Shown: piece after piece, positions 43,227-52,659 of the stretch
Layout: the number at the start of each line of letters is the position of its first letter
How positions within the stretch are numbered: the stretch's first letter is position 1
Source of the DNA: Vibrio mangrovi
Lineage (GTDB): Bacteria > Pseudomonadota > Gammaproteobacteria > Enterobacterales > Vibrionaceae
Assembly (NCBI RefSeq): GCF_024346955.1
Contig: NZ_AP024883.1
Coordinates: 310,001 to 374,000 of the forward strand
Length of the DNA stretch: 64,000 bases
Direction: 5' to 3'
The notes under the pieces: model-generated
What the model was told of the DNA's origin: nothing
Databases searched by the model: none
The model's input: only the letters and a program-made list of their open reading frames with translations
Program-made: the position numbers and the translations under genes

Positions 43227-44567
43227 TTAAAGAATCTGTTTCAGAATTCGATCGGCTTTTACCCGCCGGATCCGTTTCAGTAAACGTTGAACTTCGGGTG
43301 GGTAATTTTCCAGCTCGTCCAATTGTTTGTAAGTACAGACTAACTGTGTATGGCGGAGAATGTTTTCAAACTCGTGTTCAAATTGTTCCTGAAGATGGGC
43401 ATGATGATCCTGAATCAAAATACCGTTTTCCAGATCCAGTTTCCAGGCTCTGGGGTTCAGATTACTGCCGGTGACAAGCATATAACGTTTATCTACCCAC
43501 ACCCCTTTCAGATGGAAACTATTATCGTCGTGTTTCCAGAGGTGAATTGATAGTTGTCGGCTGGCAATTCTGGCCTCATTGGCTTTGGCAAAACGACGTA
43601 GATTCAATTCATATAAATAAGGTAAGCCGCCAATAGTTTTAAATGTCTCTTCTGGTGGGATATAGAAATCATTCGCGGTTTTATCTCCCACAATAATATG
43701 GATTTTTACCCCTCGCTTGAGTGCTTTTTTTACCTGATTGGCAATATTATTCGGGAAATTAAAATAAGGAGTGCAGATAAAGATTTCTTCATTAGCCTGA
43801 GCGATCAGGTGGCTGATATATTGATTCAGCCGGTTTCTTCTTTTACCTAGACCAACCAGTGGAGTCAGGCCGATTTGTCCATCTGATAAAGGCTGATGAG
43901 GTACCTGATAGGTTGCCTGAGCCAATTGGTTTCTGAACTGACGAATAATCGCTTTGAGATCTTTGGTCGCAGGGCGGGATGGATCAGTCAGGTCATTCAC
44001 TGCCGGGTGTGACAGTAAGTGATCCCGGATAAATGACACCATTGAATCGGCGAGTTGCCGATTTTGAAAGGAATGATAGCGATCGAAGCGATAGCGATTC
44101 TGATAATGCAGATAGATATTGTTCAGACTTGCGCCACTATAGATGACTTCATCATCGACTATAAAACCTTTCAGGTGCAGGACGCCGAAAACTTCGCGTC
44201 CTCTGACCGGAATGCCATAAACCGGAATCGGATGTTCACTATCCTGAGCAAATGACTCATACATCACAGCATTTCCCTGTGACTGCTTGGCACCAATTAA
44301 ACCGCGCTGAGCCCGGTGCCAGTCAACACAGACAACAATATCCAGATCCGGTTTTTTCTGTTTTGCTGCATATAGTTCTGAAAGAATTTCCTGGCCGGCA
44401 TCATCGGCTTCAAGATACAGTGCAACAATATAAATTCTATGATTGGCTTGTCGGATCGCCTGAATTAAGTGATGCCGAAATTGCTCTGCGGAATACAGAA
44501 CTTGAAAATCTTTCGGTTCTAGCGCAATAGTGGGTAGCTGTTCGAATAGATTTCTACGAGCAATCAT
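43227..44567 (-). CDS. pssA: CDP-diacylglycerol-serine O-phosphatidyltransferase
   Basis: A 446-residue phospholipase-D superfamily enzyme that makes phosphatidylserine, precursor of phosphatidylethanolamine. Two HKD motifs are visible: HLKGFIVDDEVIYSGASLN in the first half and HLKGVWVDKRYMLVTGSNLN in the second. Length is as in E. coli PssA (about 450). It is a peripheral membrane protein with no signal or membrane segment. It stands alone, convergent with fre. Confidence 0.97.
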   Translation of the reverse strand: MIARRNLFEQLPTIALEPKDFQVLYSAEQFRHHLIQAIRQANHRIYIVALYLEADDAGQEILSELYAAKQKKPDLDIVVCVDWHRAQRGLIGAKQSQGNAVMYESFAQDSEHPIPVYGIPVRGREVFGVLHLKGFIVDDEVIYSGASLNNIYLHYQNRYRFDRYHSFQNRQLADSMVSFIRDHLLSHPAVNDLTDPSRPATKDLKAIIRQFRNQLAQATYQVPHQPLSDGQIGLTPLVGLGKRRNRLNQYISHLIAQANEEIFICTPYFNFPNNIANQVKKALKRGVKIHIIVGDKTANDFYIPPEETFKTIGGLPYLYELNLRRFAKANEARIASRQLSIHLWKHDDNSFHLKGVWVDKRYMLVTGSNLNPRAWKLDLENGILIQDHHAHLQEQFEHEFENILRHTQLVCTYKQLDELENYPPEVQRLLKRIRRVKADRILKQIL

Positions 44568-44707
44568 CGTGGAGCGTTACCTTCAAGTGGATGCGATATA
44601 GCAAAGCCCCGATACTATCAAATTCGATGAATGAATGGCTATACCTAAGTCACTTCATACCGATCATTTCCCCTGTCAGGACTAAATTAACAGGAAATTA
44701 TTGTGCT

Positions 44708-45148
44708 TCAATCCTGAAATAGAGGGAAATATCGCATAGGAAGAATTTCCCTGCCCTGGTGGCTGTAGCGCAGGTAGAGCTGCTTTATTTCTGCCGGCAA
44801 TTCGTGAACGGATTGTGTTACAAAATGATGTTGATGATAGAAAGATTCTAAATGGCGGTATGCAAAACAGAAAACCTGCTGATCCAGTACGTTTTCTTCA
44901 CAGTAAGAGAGTAACTGATGGCCGATTCCCTGTTCCCTGAGTTCTCTGGAGACAGCCATGCCGGTTAAAAGCCGGTAAGTACTGCCGATATGGCGAAAGC
45001 GGACAACTGCACAGAGTTGATTGGTCAGTTTCGCGATACATATCTGCTCATCCCGTTTGGCTTTTGCAATTGGATAATGCTGTTTATAAAAGCGTTGAAC
45101 TAAAGGAAGTTTGAGTGGATCTAAGATTTCGCAAGATAAATGATTCAT
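44708..45148 (-). CDS. GNAT family N-acetyltransferase
   Basis: A 146-residue acetyltransferase with the GNAT core: beta-strand CAVVRFRHIGSTYRLLTGMAV followed by the acetyl-CoA loop SRELREQGIGHQLL (R/Q-x-x-G-x-G/A) and the C-terminal SFYHQHHF. The substrate is unknown; proteins of this kind modify amines of small molecules or proteins. Divergent from murB (64 bp apart). Confidence 0.85.
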   Translation of the reverse strand: MNHLSCEILDPLKLPLVQRFYKQHYPIAKAKRDEQICIAKLTNQLCAVVRFRHIGSTYRLLTGMAVSRELREQGIGHQLLSYCEENVLDQQVFCFAYRHLESFYHQHHFVTQSVHELPAEIKQLYLRYSHQGREILPMRYFPLFQD

Positions 45149-45212
45149 AAGATGTCTGAATCGTCATCATCTGATATAGAATAGCCGTAGTTTATGTGAT
45201 TTAAAGAAAACC

Positions 45213-46259
45213 ATGCAAATATATCTCAACGAAAATCTTAGTGCTTATCATACCTTTGGTATTGAACAGCATTGCCAGGTGCTGGTCATTGTCAATACCG
45301 TTGCAGAATTGATCGATGTTTACCGTAGACCGGAATGGGAATCGCTCCCTAAGCTGATGCTGGGGAAGGGCAGTAATGTCCTGTTTACCGAGTTTTATGA
45401 AGGGGTTGTTATCGTAAACCGGCTTCAGGGAATTGATGTCCGGGAAGATAGTGATCACTATTTTCTGCATGTTCAGGGTGGAGAAGACTGGCCTGAGCTG
45501 GTGAAATGGAGTATCTCACAACAGATGCCCGGTTTAGAGAATCTGGCGATGATTCCGGGATGTGCCGGTAGTGCACCTATCCAGAATATCGGAGCCTATG
45601 GTGTTGAGTTTCAGGATGTCTGCGAGTATGTCGATTACCTCTGTCTGAATACTTTTCAGGTTATACGCCTGAATCGTGCAGAATGTTTGTTTGGTTACCG
45701 GGATTCTATCTTTAAACACCAGCTTTATCAGCAAGCTGTTGTGGTTGGTATTGGTCTTAAACTTGCCAGAGAGTGGCAGCCGCATCGGGAATACGGGCCA
45801 TTACAGCAACTGGCAAGTGACTGTTCACCAACAGAAATTTTTGAATGCATTTGCGACGTTCGTACCCGCAAACTTCCTAACCCTGAGCTGACAGGGAATG
45901 CCGGTAGTTTTTTTAAAAATCCGGTTCTTTCGGGGGAACAGTTTCAGAGTCTGAAAGCACATTACCCGGATGTTGTCAGTTACCCGACGCCACAGGGTGT
46001 AAAGGTCGCTGCCGGTTGGCTGATTGATCAGTGCGGATTGAAAGGTTTTCAAATTGGTGGTGCAGCGATTCATGCTCAGCAGGCTTTAGTTCTTATAAAT
46101 AAAGAGGATGCGACTGCATCGGATGTGATTCAGCTTGCTGAGCATGTATACCGTTGTGTTTATGAAAAGTATGGAGTTGCTCTGGAGCATGAAGTGCGGT
46201 TCATCGGGCGTCATCGTGAAGTGTATCTGAGTATGTTGATCAAGGAACAACAATCATGA
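45213..46259 (+). CDS. murB: UDP-N-acetylenolpyruvoylglucosamine reductase
   Basis: A 348-residue FAD enzyme that reduces the enolpyruvyl group to give UDP-MurNAc in peptidoglycan synthesis. NTFGI-type start (LSAYHTFGIEQHC), the FAD loop LMLGKGSNVLF, IPGCAGSAPIQNIGAYGVE, and GNAGSFFKNP with the catalytic Ser are visible. Type I MurB length. The stop overlaps the birA ATG (ATGA), as in E. coli murB-birA. Confidence 0.98.
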   Translation: MQIYLNENLSAYHTFGIEQHCQVLVIVNTVAELIDVYRRPEWESLPKLMLGKGSNVLFTEFYEGVVIVNRLQGIDVREDSDHYFLHVQGGEDWPELVKWSISQQMPGLENLAMIPGCAGSAPIQNIGAYGVEFQDVCEYVDYLCLNTFQVIRLNRAECLFGYRDSIFKHQLYQQAVVVGIGLKLAREWQPHREYGPLQQLASDCSPTEIFECICDVRTRKLPNPELTGNAGSFFKNPVLSGEQFQSLKAHYPDVVSYPTPQGVKVAAGWLIDQCGLKGFQIGGAAIHAQQALVLINKEDATASDVIQLAEHVYRCVYEKYGVALEHEVRFIGRHREVYLSMLIKEQQS

Positions 46260-47218
46260 AAGAACATCATGCCAAGCTGACTATCCTGTCGACACTCGCT
46301 GATGGTGATTTTTACTCCGGAGAGACTTTAGGGGCTGCTTTAGGAATGTCCAGAGCTGCGATCAGTAAACATATTCAGGGAATTCAGGACTGGGGTGTAG
46401 ATATATTCCGGGTTCAGGGGAAGGGATATCAACTGGCACAGCCTATTCAACTGCTGGATGAAAATTATATCCGGCAACGGGTTTCCACCCCGGTTCACTT
46501 GCATCCAATTATTGATTCAACAAACCAGTATCTACTGGATAGGGTAGGTTCTCTGACCTCCGGAACGGTCTGTTTGGCAGAATATCAGGAGAAAGGCAGA
46601 GGTCGTAGAGGAAGGCAATGGATCTCTCCGTTTGGAACGAATCTTTATTTTTCCATGTACTGGCGGCTTGATGCCGGAATGGCGGCAGCGATGGGCTTGA
46701 GCCTGGTTGTTGGCGTTGCCGTAGTCGATGCTCTCAAGAGTCTGGGTGTTGATGGCATCAAACTGAAATGGCCAAATGATTTGTACTATCAGGATAAAAA
46801 GCTGGCAGGTATTCTGGTTGAAGTATCAGGACAAGCCGGGGAAGCTGCCCATTTGGTCATTGGAATGGGAATGAATCTCTCGATGGCTCAGGAAGAACAG
46901 CAGATTGATCAGCCTTGGACCAGTCTGGCTCAGGTGATCGGAAAATCTCAGATTGATCGAAATGCGTTGGCCGTTGCTTTGATTCAGTCTTGGGTTAGAA
47001 CGCTGGAGACTTATGAAAATGAAGGTATGACAAACTTTGTCGCAAGATGGAATGCTGTCGATAACTTTATTGATCGTCCGGTCAAGCTCTTAATGGGAGA
47101 GCGTGTAATTGCCGGTATTGAGCGGGGCATTGATGCCCATGGTGCCGTGCTACTGGAAACGGAACAGGGTATTGAAAGTTATGTCGGAGGGGAGATTTCA
47201 CTTCGGAGTAATGAGTAG
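46256..47218 (+). CDS. birA: Biotin-[acetyl-CoA-carboxylase] ligase / biotin operon repressor
   Basis: A 320-residue bifunctional protein. It has an N-terminal winged helix (about 1-62; GAALGMSRAAISKHIQGIQ), the ligase domain with the biotinyl-AMP loop KGRGRRGRQW and KWPNDLYYQDKKLAGIL, and a small C-terminal SH3-like domain. It biotinylates AccB (gene in this window) and, as a dimer, represses bio genes. The HTH indicates the regulatory type. Overlaps murB by 4 bp. An inverted repeat without a T tract (ACAGGCAG / CTGCCTGT, 47241-47273) follows. Confidence 0.97.
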   Translation: MKEHHAKLTILSTLADGDFYSGETLGAALGMSRAAISKHIQGIQDWGVDIFRVQGKGYQLAQPIQLLDENYIRQRVSTPVHLHPIIDSTNQYLLDRVGSLTSGTVCLAEYQEKGRGRRGRQWISPFGTNLYFSMYWRLDAGMAAAMGLSLVVGVAVVDALKSLGVDGIKLKWPNDLYYQDKKLAGILVEVSGQAGEAAHLVIGMGMNLSMAQEEQQIDQPWTSLAQVIGKSQIDRNALAVALIQSWVRTLETYENEGMTNFVARWNAVDNFIDRPVKLLMGERVIAGIERGIDAHGAVLLETEQGIESYVGGEISLRSNE

Positions 47219-47337
47219 TGAAACGCTGAGTTACCCTAAACAGGCAGAACTCTGTGTATTCAGGCTGCCTGTCTAATCATGAAAGAGTGTAGTCTGGGAT
47301 AGAGATAATCTATGTGAAAAGGGTGCCTTGTATAAAA

Positions 47338-48261
47338 TTACTGGCGCAGCAGGATTTCTTCTACAGTATGGTTTCTCCCCTTGCGTAGAATAAGCTGTGC
47401 TCTTTCACGGGTCGGTAGAATGTTTTCCTGCAGATTTTTTCCGTTGATGGCTTGCCAGATATTTTTGGCGATAGAGATTGCCTCAGATTCACAAACTCGG
47501 GTGTAGTGGCTGAAGTAGGAGCCCGGTCTTTTAAATGCACCATCCCGAAACTTCATAAAACGTTCAATGTACCATTTTTCAATCATTGATGAGTCTGCAT
47601 CAACATAGATAGAAAAATCCAGGAAATCTGAAATAAAGACCCGATGAGGTGCGTGAGGATAATCCATCCCGCTTTGAAGAACGTTGAGGCCTTCAATAAT
47701 TAGAATGTCCGGTTTATTAACCGCTTTAATTTCATCGGTGATGTTATAGGTCAGATGAGAATAAATCGGTGCGGCGACATTCGCTTTTCCTGCTTTTACA
47801 TCAGAGACAAACTGCACCAGACGTTTGATATCATACGACTCCGGAAATCCTTTTTTCTGCATGATGCCTTTTTCAAGCAAAACTTCATTGGGGTAAAGAA
47901 ATCCGTCAGTGGTAATCAATTCTACTTTGGGATGATTTTCCCAGCGGGATAGCAGTGCTTTCAGTAGCCTTGCCGTGGTACTTTTTCCCACCGCAACGCT
48001 TCCGGCAATACCAATAATAAATGGTGGTGCAATATTTGTGTGTCCCAGAAACTGGTTCAATACGGTGTTGCGGCTTTGTCTGGCGGCGACATACAGGTTC
48101 AGTAAACGGGCCAAAGGTAAGTAGATTTCAACCGCTTCTTCCATACTCAGCAATTCGTTTATACCTTGAAGCTCAAGCAGATCATCCTCTGACAAAGTCA
48201 TGGGAACTGCATTACGAAGATGCGACCACTGCTGTCTGTCAAATGAGAGGTAAGGATCCAT
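47338..48261 (-). CDS. coaA: Pantothenate kinase, type I
   Basis: A 307-residue P-loop kinase phosphorylating pantothenate, the first and feedback-controlled step of CoA synthesis. P-loop GSVAVGKST, ELITTDGFLYPNEVL, KGFPESYD, EGLNVLQSGMD and the C-terminal NILPTRERAQLILRKG match CoaA. The ORF is open 13 codons upstream, but MDPYLSFDRQQW is the family start, with AGG preceding. It is divergent from the tRNA-tufB operon, as in E. coli. Confidence 0.97.
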   Translation of the reverse strand: MDPYLSFDRQQWSHLRNAVPMTLSEDDLLELQGINELLSMEEAVEIYLPLARLLNLYVAARQSRNTVLNQFLGHTNIAPPFIIGIAGSVAVGKSTTARLLKALLSRWENHPKVELITTDGFLYPNEVLLEKGIMQKKGFPESYDIKRLVQFVSDVKAGKANVAAPIYSHLTYNITDEIKAVNKPDILIIEGLNVLQSGMDYPHAPHRVFISDFLDFSIYVDADSSMIEKWYIERFMKFRDGAFKRPGSYFSHYTRVCESEAISIAKNIWQAINGKNLQENILPTRERAQLILRKGRNHTVEEILLRQ

Positions 48262-48425
48262 AATCTTTCCAAGGGTTGAAGCCGAATAAAAGAGCAACAT
48301 ACCGCAAGAAGGAGATAAAGCAATAAAGAATGGCGATATATTTCGCGAATCATGGGTAAAACTGTTTGAAAAAACAGCGATTAGATAAAAACGAGATAAA
48401 ATTGTATTTTTTTTTATTTAAATAC

Positions 48426-48461
48426 TTGCAAGCGAAGAAATCATTCTCTAGAATTCGCCCC
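48426..48461 (+). promoter_or_regulatory. Promoter of the tRNA-tufB operon
   Basis: -35 TTGCAA (48426-48431), 17-bp spacer, -10 TAGAAT (48449-48454), then a GC-rich discriminator (CGCCCC, 48456-48461). The discriminator is typical of ppGpp-controlled stable-RNA promoters. A strongly A/T-rich stretch just upstream (48395-48424) may act as an UP element or Fis region. Confidence 0.8.
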
Positions 48462-48469
48462 ACTTGTGC

Positions 48470-48545
<76 letters not shown>

Positions 48546-48576
48546 TCTTCTCTTGATTAGAGAAGACGTAAAATTT

Positions 48577-48661
<85 letters not shown>

Positions 48662-48699
48662 TATTCTTAAGGAAATAGCTCTTAGGGTAAAATACGTGT

Positions 48700-48774
<75 letters not shown>

Positions 48775-48786
48775 ACCTTTCCGAGT

Positions 48787-48862
48787 GCTGATATAGCTCA
48801 GTCGGTAGAGCGCACCCTTGGTAAGGGTGAGGTCCCCAGTTCAAATCTGGGTATCAGCACCA
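48787..48862 (+). tRNA. thrT: tRNA-Thr(GGT)
   Basis: 76 nt, acceptor GCTGATA pairing TATCAGC, anticodon GGT, T-loop GTTCAAATC, CCA encoded. The order Thr-Tyr-Gly-Thr-tufB is the same as in E. coli. Confidence 0.97.
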
Positions 48863-48962
48863 CTCTAAGCAAAAATTTCCTTTTGTTATATACTTTACTA
48901 CCAGTAAATTTTGGTTGCGTGGTCATGAAAGCCACCTTAATCCGTACCTAGAGGGACAACTA

Positions 48963-50147
48963 ATGTCTAAAGAAAAATTTGAACGTACGAAACCGCACGT
49001 AAACGTTGGTACTATCGGCCACGTTGACCACGGTAAAACAACATTAACAGCAGCAATCTGTACAGTACTTTCTAAAGTATACGGCGGTACAGCACGTGAC
49101 TTCGCGTCAATCGATAACGCACCAGAAGAGCGTGAACGTGGTATCACAATCGCGACTTCACACGTAGAGTATGACACCCCATCACGTCACTACGCACACG
49201 TAGACTGCCCTGGACACGCTGACTATGTTAAAAACATGATCACAGGTGCTGCGCAGATGGACGGTGGTATCCTAGTTGTAGCTGCGACAGATGGTCCAAT
49301 GCCACAGACTCGTGAGCACATCCTGCTAGGCCGTCAGGTAGGTATTCCTTACATCATCGTATTCATGAACAAATGTGACATGGTAGATGATGAAGAGCTG
49401 CTTGAGCTGGTAGAAATGGAAGTCCGTGAACTTCTGTCTGAGTACGATTTCCCAGGAGATGACCTGCCGGTTATCCAGGGTTCAGCGCTGGGTGCACTGA
49501 ATGGTGAGAAACAGTGGGAAGACAAGATTGTTGAGCTTGCAGAAGCTTTAGATTCATATATTCCAGAGCCAGAGCGTGCAATCGACCAGGCATTTTTGCT
49601 GCCAATCGAAGACGTATTCTCAATTCAGGGCCGTGGAACAGTAGTAACAGGTCGTGTAGAGCAAGGTATCATCCGCGTAGGTGACGAAGTTGAAATCGTA
49701 GGTGTAAAAGAGACTACGAAGACAACTTGTACAGGTGTAGAGATGTTCCGTAAGCTTCTTGACGAAGGTCGTGCTGGTGAGAACGTAGGTGTTCTTCTGC
49801 GTGGAACTAAGCGTGATGAAGTAGAACGTGGTCAGGTACTGGCGAAACCAGGTTCAATCACACCACACACTAAGTTCGAATCAGAAGTATACGTGTTGTC
49901 TAAAGATGAAGGTGGTCGTCACACACCATTCTTCAAAGGTTACCGTCCACAGTTTTACTTCCGTACAACAGACGTAACAGGCAGCATTGAGCTTCCAGAA
50001 GGCGTAGAGATGGTAATGCCAGGTGATAACGTGCAAATGGTAGTTGAACTGATTGCACCAATCGCGATGGATGAAGGTCTGCGTTTTGCGATCCGTGAAG
50101 GCGGTCGTACAGTAGGCGCTGGTGTTGTAGCAAAAATCCTTGCATAA
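48963..50147 (+). CDS. tufB: Elongation factor Tu
   Basis: A 394-residue GTPase that delivers aminoacyl-tRNA to the ribosome. G1 GHVDHGKT, G2/switch region RERGITIATSHVEY, G3 DCPGHADYVKNMITGAAQMDG, G4 NKCD and G5 SALGAL are all intact, followed by the two beta-barrel domains. The ORF opens earlier, but MSKEKFERTKPH is the family start. Codon use is strongly biased to preferred codons, in line with very high expression. Cotranscribed with the four upstream tRNAs. Confidence 0.99.
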   Translation: MSKEKFERTKPHVNVGTIGHVDHGKTTLTAAICTVLSKVYGGTARDFASIDNAPEERERGITIATSHVEYDTPSRHYAHVDCPGHADYVKNMITGAAQMDGGILVVAATDGPMPQTREHILLGRQVGIPYIIVFMNKCDMVDDEELLELVEMEVRELLSEYDFPGDDLPVIQGSALGALNGEKQWEDKIVELAEALDSYIPEPERAIDQAFLLPIEDVFSIQGRGTVVTGRVEQGIIRVGDEVEIVGVKETTKTTCTGVEMFRKLLDEGRAGENVGVLLRGTKRDEVERGQVLAKPGSITPHTKFESEVYVLSKDEGGRHTPFFKGYRPQFYFRTTDVTGSIELPEGVEMVMPGDNVQMVVELIAPIAMDEGLRFAIREGGRTVGAGVVAKILA

Positions 50148-50167
50148 TGATTTGACTAAGCACTAGT

Positions 50168-50195
50168 AAAAAGGGCATCATTTGATGCCCTTTTT
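50168..50195 (+). terminator. Intrinsic terminator of tufB
   Basis: 13-bp perfect stem AAAAAGGGCATCA / TGATGCCCTTTTT with a minimal loop, 20 bp after the tufB stop. Confidence 0.96.
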
Positions 50196-50365
50196 CTGCG
50201 GTAAAGTTTTATTTTGACGATTTGTTAGTCAAAAGTAAAAATTGTGAGACAGAAGAAGTTGTCTTTTGTTTTTGAAAATAAGCTCCGAACGCTTATTTTT
50301 GTTAGTTCGCCCTACAACAGTGGGGTTTATTGTCGTCTATATTTAGATTTGTGACAGGTTGGGTT

Positions 50366-50749
50366 ATGAAAGCAAATCATGCTGAAACTCCTGAGAGCTC
50401 AAGTGCAGTAGATAAAGTGAAATGGTTGATTGCCATTGTTCTGTTAGCTGCCGCTGTTGTGGGTAACTCCTTTTATGGTGAAACGGTTTCTGTCGTTATT
50501 CGTTCTGCTGGTGTTATTGTTTTAATTGCTGCTGCATTAGGTATCGCAGCGATTACCGTGAAGGGCAAAGAAGCTGTGAGCTTTGCACGAGAAGCTCGTA
50601 TGGAAGTTCGTAAAGTTATATGGCCTACACGTCAGGAAACGGTACAAACCACGTTAATTGTCCTGGCTGTCTGTGTTGTAATGGCACTGGCATTATGGGG
50701 TATCGACGGTATTATGGTTCGCCTTGTTGCATTTGCGACTGGAGTATAG
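50366..50749 (+). CDS. secE: Protein translocase subunit SecE
   Basis: A 127-residue inner-membrane component of the SecYEG channel. Three membrane segments are predicted (about 21-38, 46-64 and 93-115), the enterobacterial/vibrio type rather than the short one-segment form. The conserved amphipathic helix EARMEVRKVIWPTRQETVQTT lies before the last segment. ATG 50366 (MKANHAETPESS) is preferred; 12 further codons are open. Followed by nusG at 12 bp, the universal secE-nusG pair. Confidence 0.97.
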   Translation: MKANHAETPESSSAVDKVKWLIAIVLLAAAVVGNSFYGETVSVVIRSAGVIVLIAAALGIAAITVKGKEAVSFAREARMEVRKVIWPTRQETVQTTLIVLAVCVVMALALWGIDGIMVRLVAFATGV

Positions 50750-50761
50750 AGGGTTTAATTC

Positions 50762-51310
50762 ATGAGTGAAGCTCCCAAAAAACGCTGGTATGTTGTTCAG
50801 GCCTTCTCTGGATTTGAAGGACGGGTGGCTCAGTCACTTCGTGAACATATCAAAATGCATGGTATGGAAGAGTTGTTTGGCGAAGTATTAGTTCCGACAG
50901 AAGAAGTTGTCGAGATGCGTGCTGGTCAACGTCGTAAGAGTGAAAGAAAGTTTTTCCCAGGCTATGTGCTTGTTCAGATGATCATGAATGATGAATCCTG
51001 GCACTTGGTGCGTAGTGTTCCCCGTGTTATGGGATTCATCGGTGGGACCTCTGATCGTCCGGCACCGATTACCGACAAAGAAGCTGATGCGATACTGAAT
51101 CGTCTGGAGAAAGCCAGTGAAGCGCCGCGGCCGAAAACTATGTTTGAAGCTGGCGAAGTCGTTCGTGTTAACGATGGTCCTTTTGCTGACTTCAACGGTA
51201 CAGTTGAAGAAGTCGATTATGAGAAGAGCCGCTTGAAAGTCTCCGTCTCTATCTTTGGCCGGGCAACTCCTGTTGAACTCGAATTTGGTCAGGTTGAAAA
51301 ACTTGATTAA
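50762..51310 (+). CDS. nusG: Transcription termination/antitermination protein NusG
   Basis: A 182-residue elongation factor. NGN domain (KKRWYVVQAFSGFEGRVAQSL) and C-terminal KOW domain (FEAGEVVRVNDGPFADFNGTVEEVD). NusG suppresses pausing, stimulates Rho and couples polymerase to the ribosome through S10. Ends at a strong terminator that also contains the rplK promoter. Confidence 0.98.
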   Translation: MSEAPKKRWYVVQAFSGFEGRVAQSLREHIKMHGMEELFGEVLVPTEEVVEMRAGQRRKSERKFFPGYVLVQMIMNDESWHLVRSVPRVMGFIGGTSDRPAPITDKEADAILNRLEKASEAPRPKTMFEAGEVVRVNDGPFADFNGTVEEVDYEKSRLKVSVSIFGRATPVELEFGQVEKLD

Positions 51311-51328
51311 AAAAGCATCTTTTTAGGC

Positions 51329-51370
51329 TTGTTTAAGGCGCGAAATTTGACTATAATTTCGCGCCTTTTT
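51329..51370 (+). promoter_or_regulatory. nusG terminator overlapping the rplK (L11) promoter
   Basis: Perfect 13-bp stem AAGGCGCGAAATT / AATTTCGCGCCTT (51335-51347 with 51355-51367), 7-nt loop TGACTAT, then TTTTT: an intrinsic terminator. The loop and right arm form a consensus -10 TATAAT (51352-51357), with a weak -35 TTGTTT 17 bp upstream (51329-51334), well placed for the L11 promoter. Confidence 0.8.
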
Positions 51371-51443
51371 ACAGGTCTTCACTAGAAACAAACGGGGAGC
51401 TGATCGGTCGATTAGCGTTACTACCCATTATGTAGGAAATATC

Positions 51444-51872
51444 ATGGCTAAGAAAGTTGAAGCTTATATCAAGCTGCAAGTTGCAGCGGGTATGGCAAAC
51501 CCAAGTCCACCAGTTGGTCCAGCTCTGGGTCAGCGTGGTGTGAACATCATGGAATTCTGTAAAGCATTTAACGCGAAAACAGAATCTGTCGAGAAAGGTC
51601 TTCCTATTCCGGTTGTTATCACTGTATATAGTGACCGCTCTTTCACTTTTGAAACTAAGACTCCACCAGCAGCTGTTCTTCTGAAGAAAGCAGCAGGTAT
51701 CAAGTCTGGTTCTGGTCGTCCAAATACGGACAAAGTGGGCACAGTAACTGATGCACAAGTTCAGGAAATCGCAGAAACTAAAGCTGCAGATATGACTGGC
51801 GCGGATATCGAAGCAATGAAGCGTTCTATCGCGGGTACTGCTCGTTCAATGGGTCTAGTGGTAGAGGGTTAA
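51444..51872 (+). CDS. rplK: 50S ribosomal protein L11
   Basis: A 142-residue ribosomal protein of the GTPase-associated centre. YIKLQVAAGMANPSPPVGPALGQRGVNIMEFCKAFN and TFETKTPPAAVLLKKAAGI are diagnostic. Needed for RelA activation and factor binding. Methylated by PrmA (gene in this window). 4 bp before rplA; in E. coli the L11-L1 mRNA is repressed by L1. Confidence 0.99.
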   Translation: MAKKVEAYIKLQVAAGMANPSPPVGPALGQRGVNIMEFCKAFNAKTESVEKGLPIPVVITVYSDRSFTFETKTPPAAVLLKKAAGIKSGSGRPNTDKVGTVTDAQVQEIAETKAADMTGADIEAMKRSIAGTARSMGLVVEG

Positions 51873-51876
51873 TATC

Positions 51877-52578
51877 ATGGCAAAACTAACTAAGCGTATG
51901 CGTACTATCCGCGAAAAAGTGGATGTTACTAAAGAGTATGATATCAACGAAGCCGTTGCACTGCTGAAAGAGCTGGCGACTGCAAAATTTGTTGAATCTG
52001 TTGACGTTGCTGTGAACCTGGGTATCGACGCACGTAAATCTGATCAGAACGTTCGTGGTGCAACTGTATTGCCTCACGGTACTGGTCGTGAAGTTCGTGT
52101 TGCTGTTTTCACACAGGGTGCAAATGCTGAAGCTGCAAAAGAAGCTGGTGCTGATCTTGTTGGTATGGAAGATCTTGCTGAGCAAGTGAAAAAAGGCGAG
52201 CTGAACTTTGACGTTGTTGTTGCATCTCCTGATGCAATGCGTGTCGTTGGTCAACTGGGTACTATCCTTGGTCCTCGTGGCCTGATGCCAAACCCTAAAG
52301 TTGGTACTGTAACTCCAAACGTTGCTGAAGCAGTTAAAAACGCAAAAGCAGGTCAGGTTCGTTACCGTAATGACAAGAATGGTATCATCCATACAACAAT
52401 TGGTAAGGTGTCTTTTGACGCAGAACAATTGAAAGAAAACCTGGAAGCACTGATTGTTGCACTGAAAAAAGCAAAACCATCTACATCAAAAGGCTCTTAT
52501 GTGAAGAAAGTAAGTCTTTCTACAACAATGGGCGCTGGTGTTGCTATTGATCAGGCAACTTTAAGCACTCAGGCTTAA
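51877..52578 (+). CDS. rplA: 50S ribosomal protein L1
   Basis: A 233-residue L1-stalk protein. Contains VDVAVNLGIDARKSDQNVRG, LPHGTGREVRVAVF and GPRGLMPNPKVGTVT, the family signatures. It binds 23S rRNA and helps release deacylated tRNA; it is also the translational repressor of its own operon in E. coli. Followed by the palindrome and the L10 leader. Confidence 0.99.
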   Translation: MAKLTKRMRTIREKVDVTKEYDINEAVALLKELATAKFVESVDVAVNLGIDARKSDQNVRGATVLPHGTGREVRVAVFTQGANAEAAKEAGADLVGMEDLAEQVKKGELNFDVVVASPDAMRVVGQLGTILGPRGLMPNPKVGTVTPNVAEAVKNAKAGQVRYRNDKNGIIHTTIGKVSFDAEQLKENLEALIVALKKAKPSTSKGSYVKKVSLSTTMGAGVAIDQATLSTQA

Positions 52579-52583
52579 TTTGT

Positions 52584-52622
52584 TTGCTTAGGCGTAAAAT
52601 TTATGTATAATTTTGCGCCTAA
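52584..52622 (+). promoter_or_regulatory. Palindrome containing the rplJ (L10) promoter
   Basis: 14-bp stem TTAGGCGTAAAATT / AATTTTGCGCCTAA (52588-52601 with 52609-52622, one mismatch or G-T pair) with a 7-nt loop. The loop and right arm again form TATAAT (52606-52611), with TTGCTT (52584-52589) 16 bp upstream. There is no T tract, so it is probably the L10 promoter plus an attenuating hairpin rather than a full terminator. Confidence 0.65.
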
Positions 52623-52659
52623 TATTTGTGGTTGGGGCTGAACCTTGGTTCTTAGAACT

